In this document: positions 48,702 to 60,262 of the stretch, one piece after another
How positions within the stretch are numbered: position 1 is the first letter of the stretch
Layout: every line of letters begins with the position of its first letter
Made by a program: the position numbers and the translations under genes
Notes under the pieces: model-generated
The model's input: the letters and a program-made list of their open reading frames with translations, nothing else
Told to the model about the DNA's origin: nothing
Databases searched by the model: none
Source of the DNA: Rhynchonema sp. JSB1_4
Taxonomy: Eukaryota > Nematoda > Chromadorea > Monhysterida > Xyalidae
Direction: 5' to 3'
Length of the DNA: 64,000 bases
Assembly (NCBI GenBank): GCA_030248065.1
Contig: JASAMV010005842.1
Location: forward strand, 30,842-94,841

Positions 48702-50486
48702 GCAAGAAGGGGGAAGGCGCCTCTTTGGGGGTGAAAATATGCGATTTTTTCCCTGTTTTTGGAAAAAAAAACTCTCCATAAAAAGGGTATTTTGGCGACT
48801 TGACAACATGACCTAAAAATCACCCATTTCACGCCCAAAAATGCTCATTTTGTGTTGGGACTAAAAATGCCTTGGGGCCCGCCGGCCAACTCATCTCACA
48901 AAACAAAAAGAAAGAGAACGGGCAATGCAGCGCATATGCCAATGCAGCATGGGCGGTCTTCGCCGCCGAACCAGCTGGAACAGAACAAAAAGAGTCTGCG
49001 AGCTAATGTGACGTGATGCTGGCTAACTGACACAACGTGTGCCTCAAGCAACAAGTTCGAGAAAGCTCCACCCAACTGCGATTGCAGATTATGCAGCTAA
49101 GTTATCGGTCCTGAACGCCCTGAGATAAGGTGCAGGCACTGTGATCAAACAGCCGAAAGTTGTGATTGCTTTTGCCGATTGAGTTGATGCGCAGGAATGG
49201 GCATATGTGTGACACCCGCACCCCAAACTCCATGAAGTCATCCAAAATAATGAATCTGGTTTCAGTGAAGGTCTGCAGCAAACACCTGTCTTCCACGTGC
49301 ATGCAGAAGCACTGACGCGTTGCTGAAGCGCGCTGATGTTTCACTCACTCTTACGCGTCACTGCCTTGCATGCTCGTGACTTGTGGTCAAATCGTTTGTG
49401 CCGAGCCCATCACGACAATCACATTGCAAGATGAACCTGCTTTTTTGACTGTGAGGTTGCAAGTTCAATGTTACTGCATGTTCCAGTCCCGCTCAAGCAT
49501 TTAGCGATGTTCTCTGACCGGACCGGACCCCAATCAGGACTTGAGTGGTGCGACAGAATTTGTGTTGTTTGTTGCTTGAGATCAATCACACCAATAAAAA
49601 GCTGGTGCACTTTGCTGATATGAGTGAACCAACAAAACAGTTGATGTCCTTGATGTGTTTGTGATGCAATGATGTTCAGTTTACAGCATTGTCAGGCAAA
49701 AAAGTCGTGTTGCAGAACAGGCCCAAGGTGCAAGCGCGTTGCTTGCAGTTCAGCACACTCTGTGCGGTGCTGTGACTGAACCAAGCCGAGGATTTGTGTT
49801 GCGCGCTGCAGAATTTGTGAGACTCAAAGATTGCACATGGGGGGTTCGCAGGGGCAGGGGTTCGCACTACTTCCCCAAAACAGTGTGTGCAAACAAACAA
49901 TGACCGCCTTTTTTCGTGTTCTGCGTCACGTGGCGTGCGAAACGATACGCGAGCGCAGACGAAAAAATCATTGTTTTGAATGTGGACTGTATTGTGTAGT
50001 CTGTTACGTGCGTGGGGTTCATTGCGTCTCGCCTCAAGTGACGTCATCGTTATGCAATAATTTGCTTGCCCTCACCACAGCAGCCGTTGGTATCACACAC
50101 ACACACACACACACTTTACACAACTGCACACACCCACCCCACCTGTTTGCGTGATGGCTGGCTCTGGGCTGAGAGAACACAATGACGGTATTCGGTTCTT
50201 GAGTGCTGCTGCAACGCGCAACACGGTTGCATGCCCGTTGTGTTCCCAACAACAAGAACAAGAGTCACTTGACTTATGCTCACCGGTCACGCCACTCTGC
50301 CCCAGGCGCTGAGAAAAACAGGCGATAACGTTAATTGCCTTTGTCAACACATTCAATTCCTTGATTTTCCATCCGTCAAATCTTGTGTGTCAGTGTTCCA
50401 TTTCTGAAGTTGTGTGGTGCTTTTTATGTCCCTTTTTGCTCTCGAAAACCCTGATTTTGTTCGTTTTTGCACGAATGCTTTCTTCA

Positions 50487-50823
50487 CAGTGGCGGATCCA
50501 GCTTTTGGCCAAGGGAGGTCCCAGTGCCAAATACCCAAATAGTCATTTTTATCTGGCGATTGTTACATTTTTGAAATCTTACTCTTTTATCTGGTACTTG
50601 CGCTTTGGCGCTTTTTACACCAAATATTGTACAAAATGTGACAATGATTTTGGCAATTTGCGCCCGCGAAAGCCAAAATTTCATTGAAAGCGGGTGTATC
50701 CAACACGCGACGTACGCGATTTTTGGACTTTTGAAGTGTATCAGAGTGAAAATCCTGCGCTTAAGGAGTACGTTTTCCTTTTTTCTGTCCTTTCCCCCCT
50801 GTGGCCCCCTGGATCCGCCCTTG
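50487..50823. mobile_element. hAT-like MITE, CAGTGGCGGATCCAGC family
   Basis: It starts cagtggcggatccagc and ends ctggatccgcccttg. The flanks tttcttca and ttgcttca match at 7 of 8. It lies in the centre of the 48864-53329 foldback. A relative is at 55367-55577. Confidence 0.75.
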
Positions 50824-51464
50824 TTGCTTCATACTGCCGTAGTTATGTATGTGCCAACTGGTACTTAAATTGAACAATTCAGTCACGGGTGTTGCTAGTA
50901 TGATGTTTGTCGAAGCTTGGCCAAAAATATCAGAATGGGAATTAATGCCAATTCTCAGCTCAACAGGACCATTTTTAAAACTTAGGTTCATGCTTGGATC
51001 CAAGTTACCGGGAACCTACCGCAGTTTTCCAAGACTGTCCCGAATACAACGGCTTTAATCAGAAACATCTCTGAATAGGGGATAGGTAACAGATTTTACC
51101 AATTGGCCTAATTTTTCGTTGATAAGTAGCTGTGCATGATCAACAGTCGTTTGAAAGTGAATATTTTTTCATGCTCTTCTCCTCAAAATTAGTTCCACCA
51201 TATTTTCTCGGAGTTCTCCACGTATAGGCACCTCGTTTGGAAACGTTTCCGATAAGAGCCAGCCCCGGGCGCCCTACTTGGGGTAAAAATGTTTACGAAG
51301 TCAGCCAGAAAAGGCATATGGTTTTCTTCACAAAAACAGATCGTTTCCGCACATTCTTTTAGTGAATGCTCTAAGATCAAATTCCGTGCTTTGAAATGCA
51401 CACACAAGTGATTGTGATAACATTCAATAACGCTAGCGATGATGAGTGTTCGAACGGGATTACT

Positions 51465-51845
51465 TATCGGGATCGGGATCGGAATCCCGATTATTATTCT
51501 GTATCGGGATTTCTTAACGGGATTGAAATTTTCCGGATCGGGGTTGATAATCGGGATCGGGGTCGGGGTTACAGTTTTTGGCACAATGCTAGTAATCACA
51601 TTATCGAAGACGTTTCATTTTTTATCCAGCAGTCCGGCTGCAAAACACCCCACAGTAAAAATAACGTAGAAATGGCACGCGATTCGATAATTTTCGTTCA
51701 GATTTCGTTGGTCATACCTATTTTGTATCATACAAAAGTGATATAGCTCCACTTTTACCAGCTATACTCCCGATAAGAATGCCGGATCGGGATCGAGATC
51801 GGGATCCGGAAAATTAATCTGGATCGGGATTTCGGGATCTAGTTC
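51465..51845. repeat. GATCGGGATC palindromic repeat pair
   Basis: Two clusters (51467-51560 and 51780-51840) of repeated gatcggga, both adjoining cttatcgg/ccgataag, look like the arms of a small inverted-repeat element. Confidence 0.6.
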
Positions 51846-52023
51846 GAGCACTGGCGATGATTTCCGTGTCAAAATCCCACCCAAAAAGCCCCAAGGGCTA
51901 TATTCGGAAACGTTTCCGAGTAAAGAAGCTCTCTTTGGATACAATGTTGTAACAAAAAGGCCGATTTATTCCATCTTTTCCTTATGAGTCCCCGGGAGCT
52001 TTGTGTGGAGAACTCTGGTGGCA

Positions 52024-52025
<2 letters not shown>

Positions 52026-52056
<31 letters not shown>
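52026..52056 (+). repeat. (GT)n microsatellite at the inner edge of the foldback
   Basis: About 15 GT units. A matching but shorter CA tract sits at 50095-50114 in the other arm. Confidence 0.9.
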
Positions 52057-52057
<1 letters not shown>

Positions 52058-53334
52058 ATGTGATGCTGCATGGTGCCCAGCCGCGATCACGCAATCAGGT
52101 GGGGTGGGTGTGTGCAGTGCAGTGTAAAGTGTGTGTGCGTGTGTGATACCAACGCTGCTGTGGTGAGGGCAAGCAAATTATTGCATAACGATGACGTCAC
52201 TTGAGGCGAGACGCAATGAACCCCACGCACGGAACAGACTGCACAATACAGTCCACATTCAAAACAATGATTTTTTCGTCTGCGCTCGCGTGTCGTTTCG
52301 CACGCCACGTGACGCAGAAAACGAAAAAAGGCGGTCATTGTTTGTTTGCACACGGCTGTTTTGGGGAAGTAGTGCGAACCCCTGCCCCTGCGAACCCCCA
52401 CGTGCAATCTTTGAGTCTCACAAATTCTGCACCGCGCAACACAAATCCTCGGCTTGGTTCAGTCACAGCACCGCACAGACCACAGAGTGTGCTGAACTGC
52501 AAGCAACGCGCTTGCACCTTGGGCCTGTTCTGCAACATGACTTTTTTGCCTAACAATGCAGCAAACTGAACATAATTGCATCATATTAAACACATCAAGC
52601 ATATTATTGGTGTGATGCTCTCAAGCAACAAACAACACAAATTCTGTCGAACCACTCAAGTCCTGATTGGGGTTCGGTCCGGTCAGAGAACAGCGCCAAA
52701 TGCTTGAGCGGGACTGGAACATGCAGATGCAGTAACATTGAACTTGCAACCTCACAGTCAAAAAAGCAGGTGGTTCATCTTGCAATGTGATTGTCGTGAT
52801 GGGCTCGGCACAAACGATTTGACCATAAGTCACGAGCATGCAAGGTAGTGACGCGCAAGAGTGAGTGAAACATCAGCGCGCTTCAGCAACGCGTCAGTGC
52901 TTCTGCATGTGGAAGACAGGCGTTTGCTGTAGACCTTCACTGAAACCAGATTCATCACTTTGCATAACTTCATGGAGTTAGGGGATCATACATATGCCCC
53001 CCTTTCTGTGCATCAACGCAGTCCATCAGCAAAACAATCACAAACTCTCGGCTGTTTGATCACAGTGCCTGCCACCTTGTCGCAAGACGTTCAGGACCCA
53101 TAACTTGGCTGCATAATCTGCAATGGCAGTTGGGTGGCGTTTTCTCGAACTTGTTGCTTGAGGCACACGCAGTGTCAGTTAGCTAGCATCATGTCACATT
53201 CGCTCGCAGACGCTTTTGTTCTGTTCCAGCTGGTGCGACGGTTCGGCGGCGAAGACCGCCCATGCCGCATTGCCCGTCGTTCTCTTTCTTTTTGTTTTGT
53301 GTGATGAGTTGGCCGGCAGGGGCATTTTTGGTTG

Positions 53335-53530
53335 ATGGAAGACTGATTACCATTGTAATCAGTACACCCTGTAGAGGCTCTGGGGGGGGAAGACTGATTG
53401 CAAATTAAACGAAGCCATAATCAGCCTTCCCCCCAAGGCCCAATCTTAGGAAGGCTGATTACGCATGCTGTAGCATGCATATAATCAGCCTTCCAGGGTT
53501 GGGCAGCTGGGGGGAAGACTGATTACGGTG
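53335..53530. repeat. GAAGACTGATTA palindrome cluster
   Basis: ggaagactgatta and its inverse taatcagccttcc recur at least six times in 190 bases, immediately outside the large foldback. This suggests a small multi-hairpin element. Confidence 0.65.
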
Positions 53531-53848
53531 ACTGAATTACGCGGAACGGGCGTATGGCCGGTGTGACGTGAAGCACGAGCTGGGGTTGGGGTCTGGTCCC
53601 AATTGAATGCAGCAGTAAATAGCAGTTGGGCACTAATGTTTCACGTCATTGACTATCTCGAGTTTGTAGTGTCTGTGATGTGACACTTGGCTAAGGCTTA
53701 GGCATAGACTCCGTCCAGCCGGAGCCAAATGAAACATCGCAGACCCGTAAAGCAGCGAGATAATAATCATTGACGTGAAACATTACGCGCGGTCGTTCCA
53801 ATTCCAAAACAGTTGCATCCGGACCAGATCACTGGGAACGAACCAGGG

Positions 53849-53985
53849 TTGGGCAAAGAACTTTTTTTTCAAAAAATTTGGGTCGACCCCCCCAGATTTC
53901 GGACTTGGGTCATCTATCTATCGTCAACACATTTCGGGTCCCAATCAATCTATCGTCAACACCTTGACCAAGTACTACACTGCCG
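53849..53985. mobile_element. Fused fragments of two hAT-like MITEs
   Basis: The left terminus cagggttgggcaaagaac of the 21808 family runs straight into the right part of the 47345 family (two atctatc...gtcaacac units, then ccaagtactacactg). Confidence 0.7.
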
Positions 53986-55254
53986 TGCACGAAACGAAAA
54001 TTTTGAAGAGAACACGAGATGTTCCTGATTGGAAAAGGACAATGGGCTATTCGGGTCAGGTGACTTCATGCGGTCGTATTTTTTTATTAATACATTTGCG
54101 CACCCAAGTATCTTTGCAAAAGTTGCAGCAAAATGCCTTGGGAACATGAAACCGTTATCCGCTTTTCATGCGACGACAATCCGTTAAGAACTTTTTTCGC
54201 TTGAACATTGACCAAAACTTGGAAAAAAATTTTTCTTCGAATATAACTTTTTGAATCACCCTGTACAGCCATTTAGCACACACTGGTCAGAAAACTTCTG
54301 CTGGAGCATAGAATGCGAATGTTTTTTAAATTTTTCAAAACGGTTCATGCTAGTCCAAGTTATGGCGTTTTCAATTTTTTTTGTCCGGGTGCGAAATTCG
54401 CGCGCAGGTGGAATATACAAAAATGGTCATATCTCAGAAAATAAGCTGAGTTGAGCCGAAAAAACTGGTTGGCTTATCTAACTTACCAAGAACGTTAAGT
54501 TGGCGGTCCAAACTCAAAAAACCTTATTTTGCCTCAACCCCGTTTGTATAGCGGTCGAACTTCTCAGGCAAACCATCTTAAAAAAAAACAGAATATCTGG
54601 CTCTTTCAAAAAAAATTTTTTTAATTTTTTTAATTAACCACTGTTTTTTTTTAAACAACCCTGCCCGGCCGAGACCGTACCAGTAGGAAACCGGGAGGGT
54701 GAGATATCTAGGCGCGGTCACATTCACACGTCATTCACACGCAAGAGAATTGAAAGCAGCGCCCGCCTAAACGAGCGCTGTGAAACGAGGGCTCCGTAGG
54801 CCCACATTTAAGCCGATATCTCACTGGTTGTGTTCATGCATGATCGCTTAAACACGTGTTGTTCCTTGCCAGAGTCGTCGGCTGTTTTTCTGAATTTCAA
54901 AATTTCGAAGACTCTCAAAAATCTCTCAAAGACACACAACAACATGATTGCATTACGGCACTGCCATCCCGGCAACATCAAAAATTTCGAAATTTCGAAT
55001 TCAAAAAAACCAATTTTCTCCTCCAATTCTTCGTCTGCCTTTACAGCAACCGATGGCTCCAACAACCAAAAAGGCTGCAACTGCAAACAACTTGAGTTAG
55101 TCAGCTTTTTATCCAGACAGCTAACCCTTTTAGAAAAGCGAGCGAGCGTTTCGTCGAAACATCAGCGGTGGGAAATCGGTCTTTGACCGAGTGGAGGAAT
55201 TTAGGTTACCCTGTATGTGGGCACATCGGCACATGTGAAATTTCCATTTTGTAG

Positions 55255-58200
55255 CGGCGACGCTGGCTGGAACTTCTACTACAAGGATCCAAACAATCCA
55301 AGCGTTCTGATCAGCGATTGCTTTCACACGACCGAGATGCGCAACTACATCTGCAATCGTACGTGATCAAGGGCAGATCCAGTGGGACCACAGGGGCTAA
55401 AATTTCGTGCGCTTCGCGCGTATTGTAACGTTTAGTATGTATTTGTTGCAAAAATCGCGAAATTCTAAACAAGCACTGGATGAAAATGACTTTTCATAAA
55501 TGGAACAAGCACTAGAGAAAATGACTTTTTGGATTCGGGCCCCTCCTTTGGCCAAAAGCTGGATCTGACACTTGTGTGGATATTTCCAATTTAAAAGAGA
55601 CCGGCTTCTGAGCCTGAGAAATCCAAAAAAATGAATCAAACCTTCGAGGATTCACATTGAGAACTCAGGTACAGTGCGGAGCTCTTGCCACACACTCTCT
55701 GCGAATTTAATTATGGCAAATCCTGAGACACAGCGAACCACTTCTGTGTCCCTTGTTTTCGGTGTATTGGTGACCCGTCATAGAGTCAGGTGATGTCAAC
55801 AGTAGCAATTTTTATGCAAAAAATAGCACTTTTAGAGCAAAAAAATAGAGAAATTTTCGAATTTTAAAATAAATTTTTTTAGCTTTTGGAACGAATTTTT
55901 TTTAAAAAATCACTGGTCACAGCGAATCATTCGCGTTATGGCTTAGGCTTAGGCTTAGGCCTAAGTGCCCGTCCACTGGAACAATTAGACCAGAGCAGCC
56001 GATATTGTACTCGACACTCAACCTTTACAGCACCAGGTGATCAGGGGTTATACTGTTGTCAAAAAAACCAGGGCACTATTGCACGTTTTTGAATAAGGAA
56101 TAGAAAATTCGCGAAACGAAATAATAAGGAAAACAAAACTCGTCTTTTTGGCAAGGTATTGCTTGCATTAATTACTGGCAAGCTTGCTCCATTTTGTGAC
56201 ACCATTCACGGACCAAATTGCTATTGGTCGCACCATGGCCATATAAGAATTCATCAAATGAATCCTGATTTTCACGTTCAGCCACTCTTAACCATTGTGC
56301 TATTTGTGATTCTCACGAAACATTTTCACCTGAAAATAATCCCGCAGATCAACCACATGGCCGCAGGTCTGAAACATTCTCGTTACTACATGCTTTGTGT
56401 GCGATCACGCAACGCAACGTCATTGCCCCGTCACTTTCCCTCTTTGCGATTCAGGAAAAAAATTTGACCAATTCTTATAAAGTCATTGTGCGACCAATAC
56501 CACTGTGAATTTTCTGTCGAAGGATGGGGGCGCCACTTCGGCCTAATACTTTGAGACTCAGAGTTGGGGTACCAATTTCGTAAATCAGCGTATGGGTTGG
56601 TATGGTTTTGTGCGGGGAACAGCTGGACGAAACTAGTCATACGGCCCTACGGCAAAATACAAATCCTACAAAACTTGTCTGTACAACGACATCGTTGTCC
56701 AAGTCGCAGTGGTCACGAGTAAAGTTGATACGGCCCTGCACCACGGATACGTGTTCATGAAAAATCACAAAAGGAATTTCGCAGCCTGAGCAACTCAGGT
56801 TTTTGAGCGACCCCCATTCGTAATTACGTAAACGTTTGGGTGTTTTGTTGCAGTTTCCCATTGAATTATGAAATGTCGCCTAGCGCCCTTCTATTTAAAG
56901 GGGTGGTGCCACTTTTATTGAAGAGAACTCGGATCTGCCTGAAAATTTAATACAAGATGCTTGACGACAGGGTTTTATTGCAAAGTGGCAATAAAAAATT
57001 CTGAATGTTGATCTATCATGAATGGGAGCCTTTCGAAAATCCGATTTGCTCCCCGGTTGCGATTTTCATTGTTTCAGCCATAGATCGCAACTCTTCAACT
57101 GGAAAACGAAAATAAGCACGTCGTTTGAAAGGTGATCAAAAACTGCACGAAAAGTTTCTCCTGTGATTTTTCACAAAAATGCGACTAATTAAAGTTATTT
57201 ACATGGATAGAATTTCAGAGAATTTTTTCCCGGTTTTATTCTATGTCCGAAAAATTTTTTTTTGAAATAACTTTATTTCGGCGCGTTTTTGTGAAAAATC
57301 ATAAGAGCAACTTTTTATGCAGTTTTTTATTACCTTTCACACGATGTGCTTACTTTTGTTTTTCATTTGATTTGTTGCGATCTATGGCTGAAACAATGAA
57401 AATCGCAACCGGGGAGCAAATCGGATTTTCGAAAGGCTCCCATTCATGATAGATCTGATACTTTCATGATAAATTTCGACAAAATTCTGCGTAAATTCTA
57501 AAACTTGTGAGCGATATAACCCCTCTGCCGAAACAACAACGACGCAACCACCCCCACCCACAACACAGGGTCGAGTGTATTGCAACTGCAAATATCTCAT
57601 GTTAGTCGGACCAGCTTGCGCTTACTAAAGCCCCGGAGGTTCTAACGGGAAATTGGTTGAAAATGGAGACTCCGACCAAAAAGAAAACATCGAATAAAAC
57701 CCCGGGGCGTTAGATGGAAACGTTTCACGTTGTTATCTGCCTCTTAGGGCGCCCTTAGTAAAACTCGACCGTGATTGACACACAGGGATGGTTGGGACAC
57801 GATCCGCAAGAGACCTACGAAACTGTGGATTTACTACTTCCAAAATGCGAACAACCAAATGATTAGACCGTGCACCACGACACAAACGATGTTCCAACAC
57901 CGGTGCACCGGACAGAGTACGAATAAACGTTTCTATTTCGTTATCTCGCACCTTTATCGCACTAGCGTATACTCTCTCTTGTCGCACTGATGTACTGTAA
58001 AAGAACAAACTCGCTCGTTTCACAAATTTTCCACGAAATTTTGCTGTCACTCGTCCAAAAATTACTAAAACTTCGAGTCACGTCTGGTGCGGTATTTGCC
58101 TTAAAATTATCAAATTCGAATCAGATAAGAATTGGTTTGAAAAATTAGACAAGCACCACAGATAAAAAATAAGTTTTTTGGCCCCTTTGGTTCCAGTGTA

Positions 58201-59358
58201 CGCTACTGTTCTATCGAATGGCCATGTCCAGAAAAATGTTCAGTAAACTGGCTGTAGCAACCATTTTTTATTGAACCTAGATACCTACAGCATTAAATGA
58301 TGATGTAACAGAAGTGAGTTTCGTCCGTTTCGGCTTGTTTTTTCACAGACGGGCGAGGTGCCAGGGCTGAAACCTGTCACGTTTTGTTATCGATTCACGT
58401 GCTCGGTGCTCGTGGGGGCCTCTATAGTTTTGTCGTTTCCTACAGTTTTGCTCCTGGCAGAATTTACGAATACTTTAGGCCGCGGCCGCACTCAGACAAA
58501 CGCGAAGAGCGAAAATTTCAGCACAACAGCAACTTCTTAACCACGGGCCTAAAACACAGTGATGCTCAAGCAAAATGTTTCAGAGGCTGTTTGGCGTGCG
58601 CTGTGGATGATGACCACGCTGAAAATCTTTTCGCTTTTCGCGTTTGTCTGAGGGCGGCCAGGAGCAAGAAACGCGAAAAAGTCTGGCGACAGGGTGGACG
58701 GGAAATTGAGCAAAGCACTTTGAGCAAGTGAAAAAGAGCAGAGTCCAAAAGAGCAGAACCTAAAAACGAATAGGCCTAAGCCTAAGCCTAAGCCAATGGA
58801 ACAAAATAAGTGCTCTGCTCATTTGGCCCTGCTCTTTTTCACTTGCTCAAAGTGGTCTTGCTCAATGTGCTTTGCTCAATTGTCCGGCCACCGGCGACAG
58901 TACAGTACTTACAGTGCTACATTGCTGGGATCTAAATGAGAACAAACATTTTGAACAACAAATGCACTGCAAATACATACAGTATGTGATTAAGTTCAAA
59001 ATTTCAGTGCTGTCTTGTGGAAAGGATGATAGACCAATAACGATGCGATTTAGGCTGAACTCTGACAAACGTGAAAATCGAAAAGTAAAAAAGTTTTACT
59101 ACGTACTTTTCGCTTTTGTCAGAGTTTAGCCTTAGCCTTCTGGGCACGCATTGCGTTAGATGTTTCACAAGGCTAAATCGTATCAATATTATTTCAGTTG
59201 TTGGCCGCCGTCGTTCAAGAGACGAATCCGAACGTTCCACCCCGGCTGACATGTGGCGCAGCATCTATCAATTGCTGCACGACCGCTACGGACCTGAACG
59301 TAATGATGCTCAAGAAAACTATCTGCCTGTGGACGAAACTGATTATTATATTGATTGA
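55255..59358 (+). CDS. Two phase-compatible exons of an unidentified plus-strand gene (partial)
   Basis: Exon A (55255-55358) follows the acceptor ttttgtag and ends at the donor gtacgtg. It encodes 34 codons beginning GDAGWNFYYKDPNNPS, with two cysteines. Exon B (59198-59358) follows tatttcag and encodes 52 residues to a TGA stop. It starts VGRRRSRDES, is rich in charged residues and ends DETDYYID. Exon A ends in phase 1 and exon B begins in phase 1, so they can join directly; further exons between them are possible. A hydrophobic stretch readable near 58380-58470 might be one, but no donor was found. No start codon is assigned and I recognise no family. The evidence is open frame, splice signals and non-repetitive composition only. 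Confidence 0.4.
55367..55577. mobile_element. hAT-like GGCAGATCCAG element just after exon A
   Basis: The left end caagggcagatccag and right end ctggatctgacacttg are inverted and related to 50487-50823. It begins 9 bases after the end of exon A at 55358. No clear target duplication. Confidence 0.6.
57013..57455. repeat. Inverted repeat with GGGAGCCTTTCGAAAATCC arms
   Basis: The left arm (tgaatgggagcctttcgaaa at about 57017) and the right arm (ttcgaaaggctcccattca at about 57431) are inverted. The similarity continues inward through gatttgctccccggttgcga. Probably a foldback element. Confidence 0.75.
58484..58659. mobile_element. GGCCGCACTCAGACAAACGC hairpin MITE
   Basis: It starts ggccgcactcagacaaacgc and ends gcgtttgtctgagggcggcc. 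The interior matches 22609-22797 (for example, aaaatgtttcagaggctgtt). No clear TAA duplication. Confidence 0.8.
58680..58885. repeat. Small foldback around an inverted TTAGGC run
   Basis: agcactttgagcaagtgaaa (about 58714) is mirrored by tttcacttgctcaaagtg (about 58836). Between them lies gcctaagcctaagcctaagc, the inverted telomere-like hexamer. Confidence 0.7.
59053..59131. mobile_element. Mini hairpin MITE, GGCTGAACTCTGACAAACG, TSD TTA
   Basis: The ends ggctgaactctgacaaacg and ttttgtcagagtttagcc are inverted. Flanking TTA at 59050-59052 and 59132-59134. It lies 67 bases upstream of exon B. Confidence 0.82.
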
Positions 59359-59508
59359 CCCGAAATTTATCGAATTTGGTTGCATTGTTTCAAGCACGGC
59401 TGAGATAAGCCATGTTGCCGATCGCTGATACTGCGAACAAAGTATGACATGAGACTAAGTGTGATTGTTTGACATAGTGCACACAGTCACAGGCGCTAAT
59501 CCCACACG

Positions 59509-60262
59509 TATAGTCCAACCATGAACTCATGAGACGACTGATTTTGAAGTTGACTTGTACGGATCCAATAATGTTCCGGTTCCACGTATTTCGGAAATGA
59601 AAGAAAAAGAAACACACGTATTTTTTATTAACAACGCTCTCCACCTCGGTGCGTCAATTCCCTTTTCACTCCCAAAACATTTGTGCGCTGAACAACGTTG
59701 CTGTTCGCGTAAGCACGCAACAAATTGAGGTCAGCCAGCTGGAACTTGTCATCATGTCTCTCGGCCCAATCTCTTTCTTTTGTTTGCGAAAACCCGCGTT
59801 AGGGCGAACTTAGGTTGAACACGGAAACCGGAACACGGAAATAATTTACATACAAACCAGTTTCGTGGATTTCCGTGCACGGAAATATTTCCGTGGCACG
59901 GAAATATTTCCGGTTTCCGTGTTCCGTGTTTTTTTATTTTCACGGAACACGGAAATATTTCCTTGTGAATAGTTGTTGCTGTTTGCGTCAGCACGCGGGC
60001 TTTTGACGTCAGCACGCTGGTTTTTGTCATCATCACTGCAAAAGCATCGTTTGCGTGCCTAAATCATTTCCGTGTTCCGTGGCACGGAAATATTTCCGTG
60101 TTCCGTGATTCTCCAAAATATTCACGGAACACGGAACACGGAAATATTTCCGTGTTCCGGTTTCCGTGTTCAACCTAAGTCCGCCCTAACCGGCCCATTT
60201 TTGAATCTGGCCAAGCAAGCTAAAACAAAAACAGTCGTCTCATGAGCTCGTGGTTGGACTGT
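59509..60262. mobile_element. GAGCTCATGAGACGACT MITE, copy 2, carrying a nested hairpin MITE
   Basis: Left end tagtccaaccatgaactcat, right end tcatgagctcgtggttggac. Aligning with 752-1116 shows it is interrupted at 59802-60186. Confidence 0.85.
59802..60186. mobile_element. Nested GGGCGAACTTAGG / ACGGAAATATTTCCG hairpin MITE
   Basis: Left end gggcgaacttaggttgaaca, right end ttcaacctaagtccgccc, with many ttccgtg and ggaaatatttcc palindromes inside. The flanks are TTA and TAA. Confidence 0.82.

Larger units (their letters stand above)
48864..53329. mobile_element. Large foldback element with 1.3-kb inverted arms
   Basis: The left arm (48864-50163) and right arm (about 52075-53329) are diverged inverted copies. 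For example, gccggccaactcatctcaca on the left is mirrored by tgtgatgagttggccggc on the right, and gacgtcatcgttatgcaata is mirrored near 52180. The 1.9-kb centre contains a hAT-like MITE and GATCGGGATC repeats but no transposase frame I can recognise. Confidence 0.82.
43596..55254. other. 11.7-kb gene-free repeat block upstream of EFTUD2
   Basis: Composed of C/G homopolymer-rich MITEs (43760-48360), a G-run tract (48558-48700), a 4.5-kb foldback (48864-53329) and smaller elements. From about 54000 to 55250 there is AT-rich unique-looking sequence. Several overlapping open frames at 54830-55186 read on both strands and I could not choose a coding frame. Confidence 0.6.
55359..59197. other. Presumed intron/spacer between exons A and B
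   Basis: Contains the MITE at 55367, a TTAGGC run near 55939, an inverted pair of about 100 bases at 57020-57115 and 57365-57450 (ggagcctttcgaaaatccga and its mirror), and the GGCCGCACTCAGAC elements. No further exon is supported. Confidence 0.45.

Noticed and set aside
48168..48838. Overlapping frames of 90-188 codons rich in Gly or Pro
   Set aside because: They are translations of the G-run tract and GGGCC repeats on both strands and have no splice or start context.
49676..52569. Paired frames of about 120 codons in the two arms of the foldback
   Set aside because: They are mirror images produced by the inverted arms, shift frame relative to each other and match no known family.
54830..55186. 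Open frames on both strands around 55 kb
   Set aside because: Three frames are open over the same 240 bases and none has a decisive splice or homology signal.
56431..56861. Minus-strand frames of 69 and 74 codons that look protein-like
   Set aside because: They are in different frames and separated by a stop. The plus strand is also open over part of the same region, so no model holds together.
58322..58475. Possible transmembrane exon after ttttttcacag
   Set aside because: The hydrophobic reading exists in one frame, but no donor is found before the adjoining MITE, and another frame is also open.
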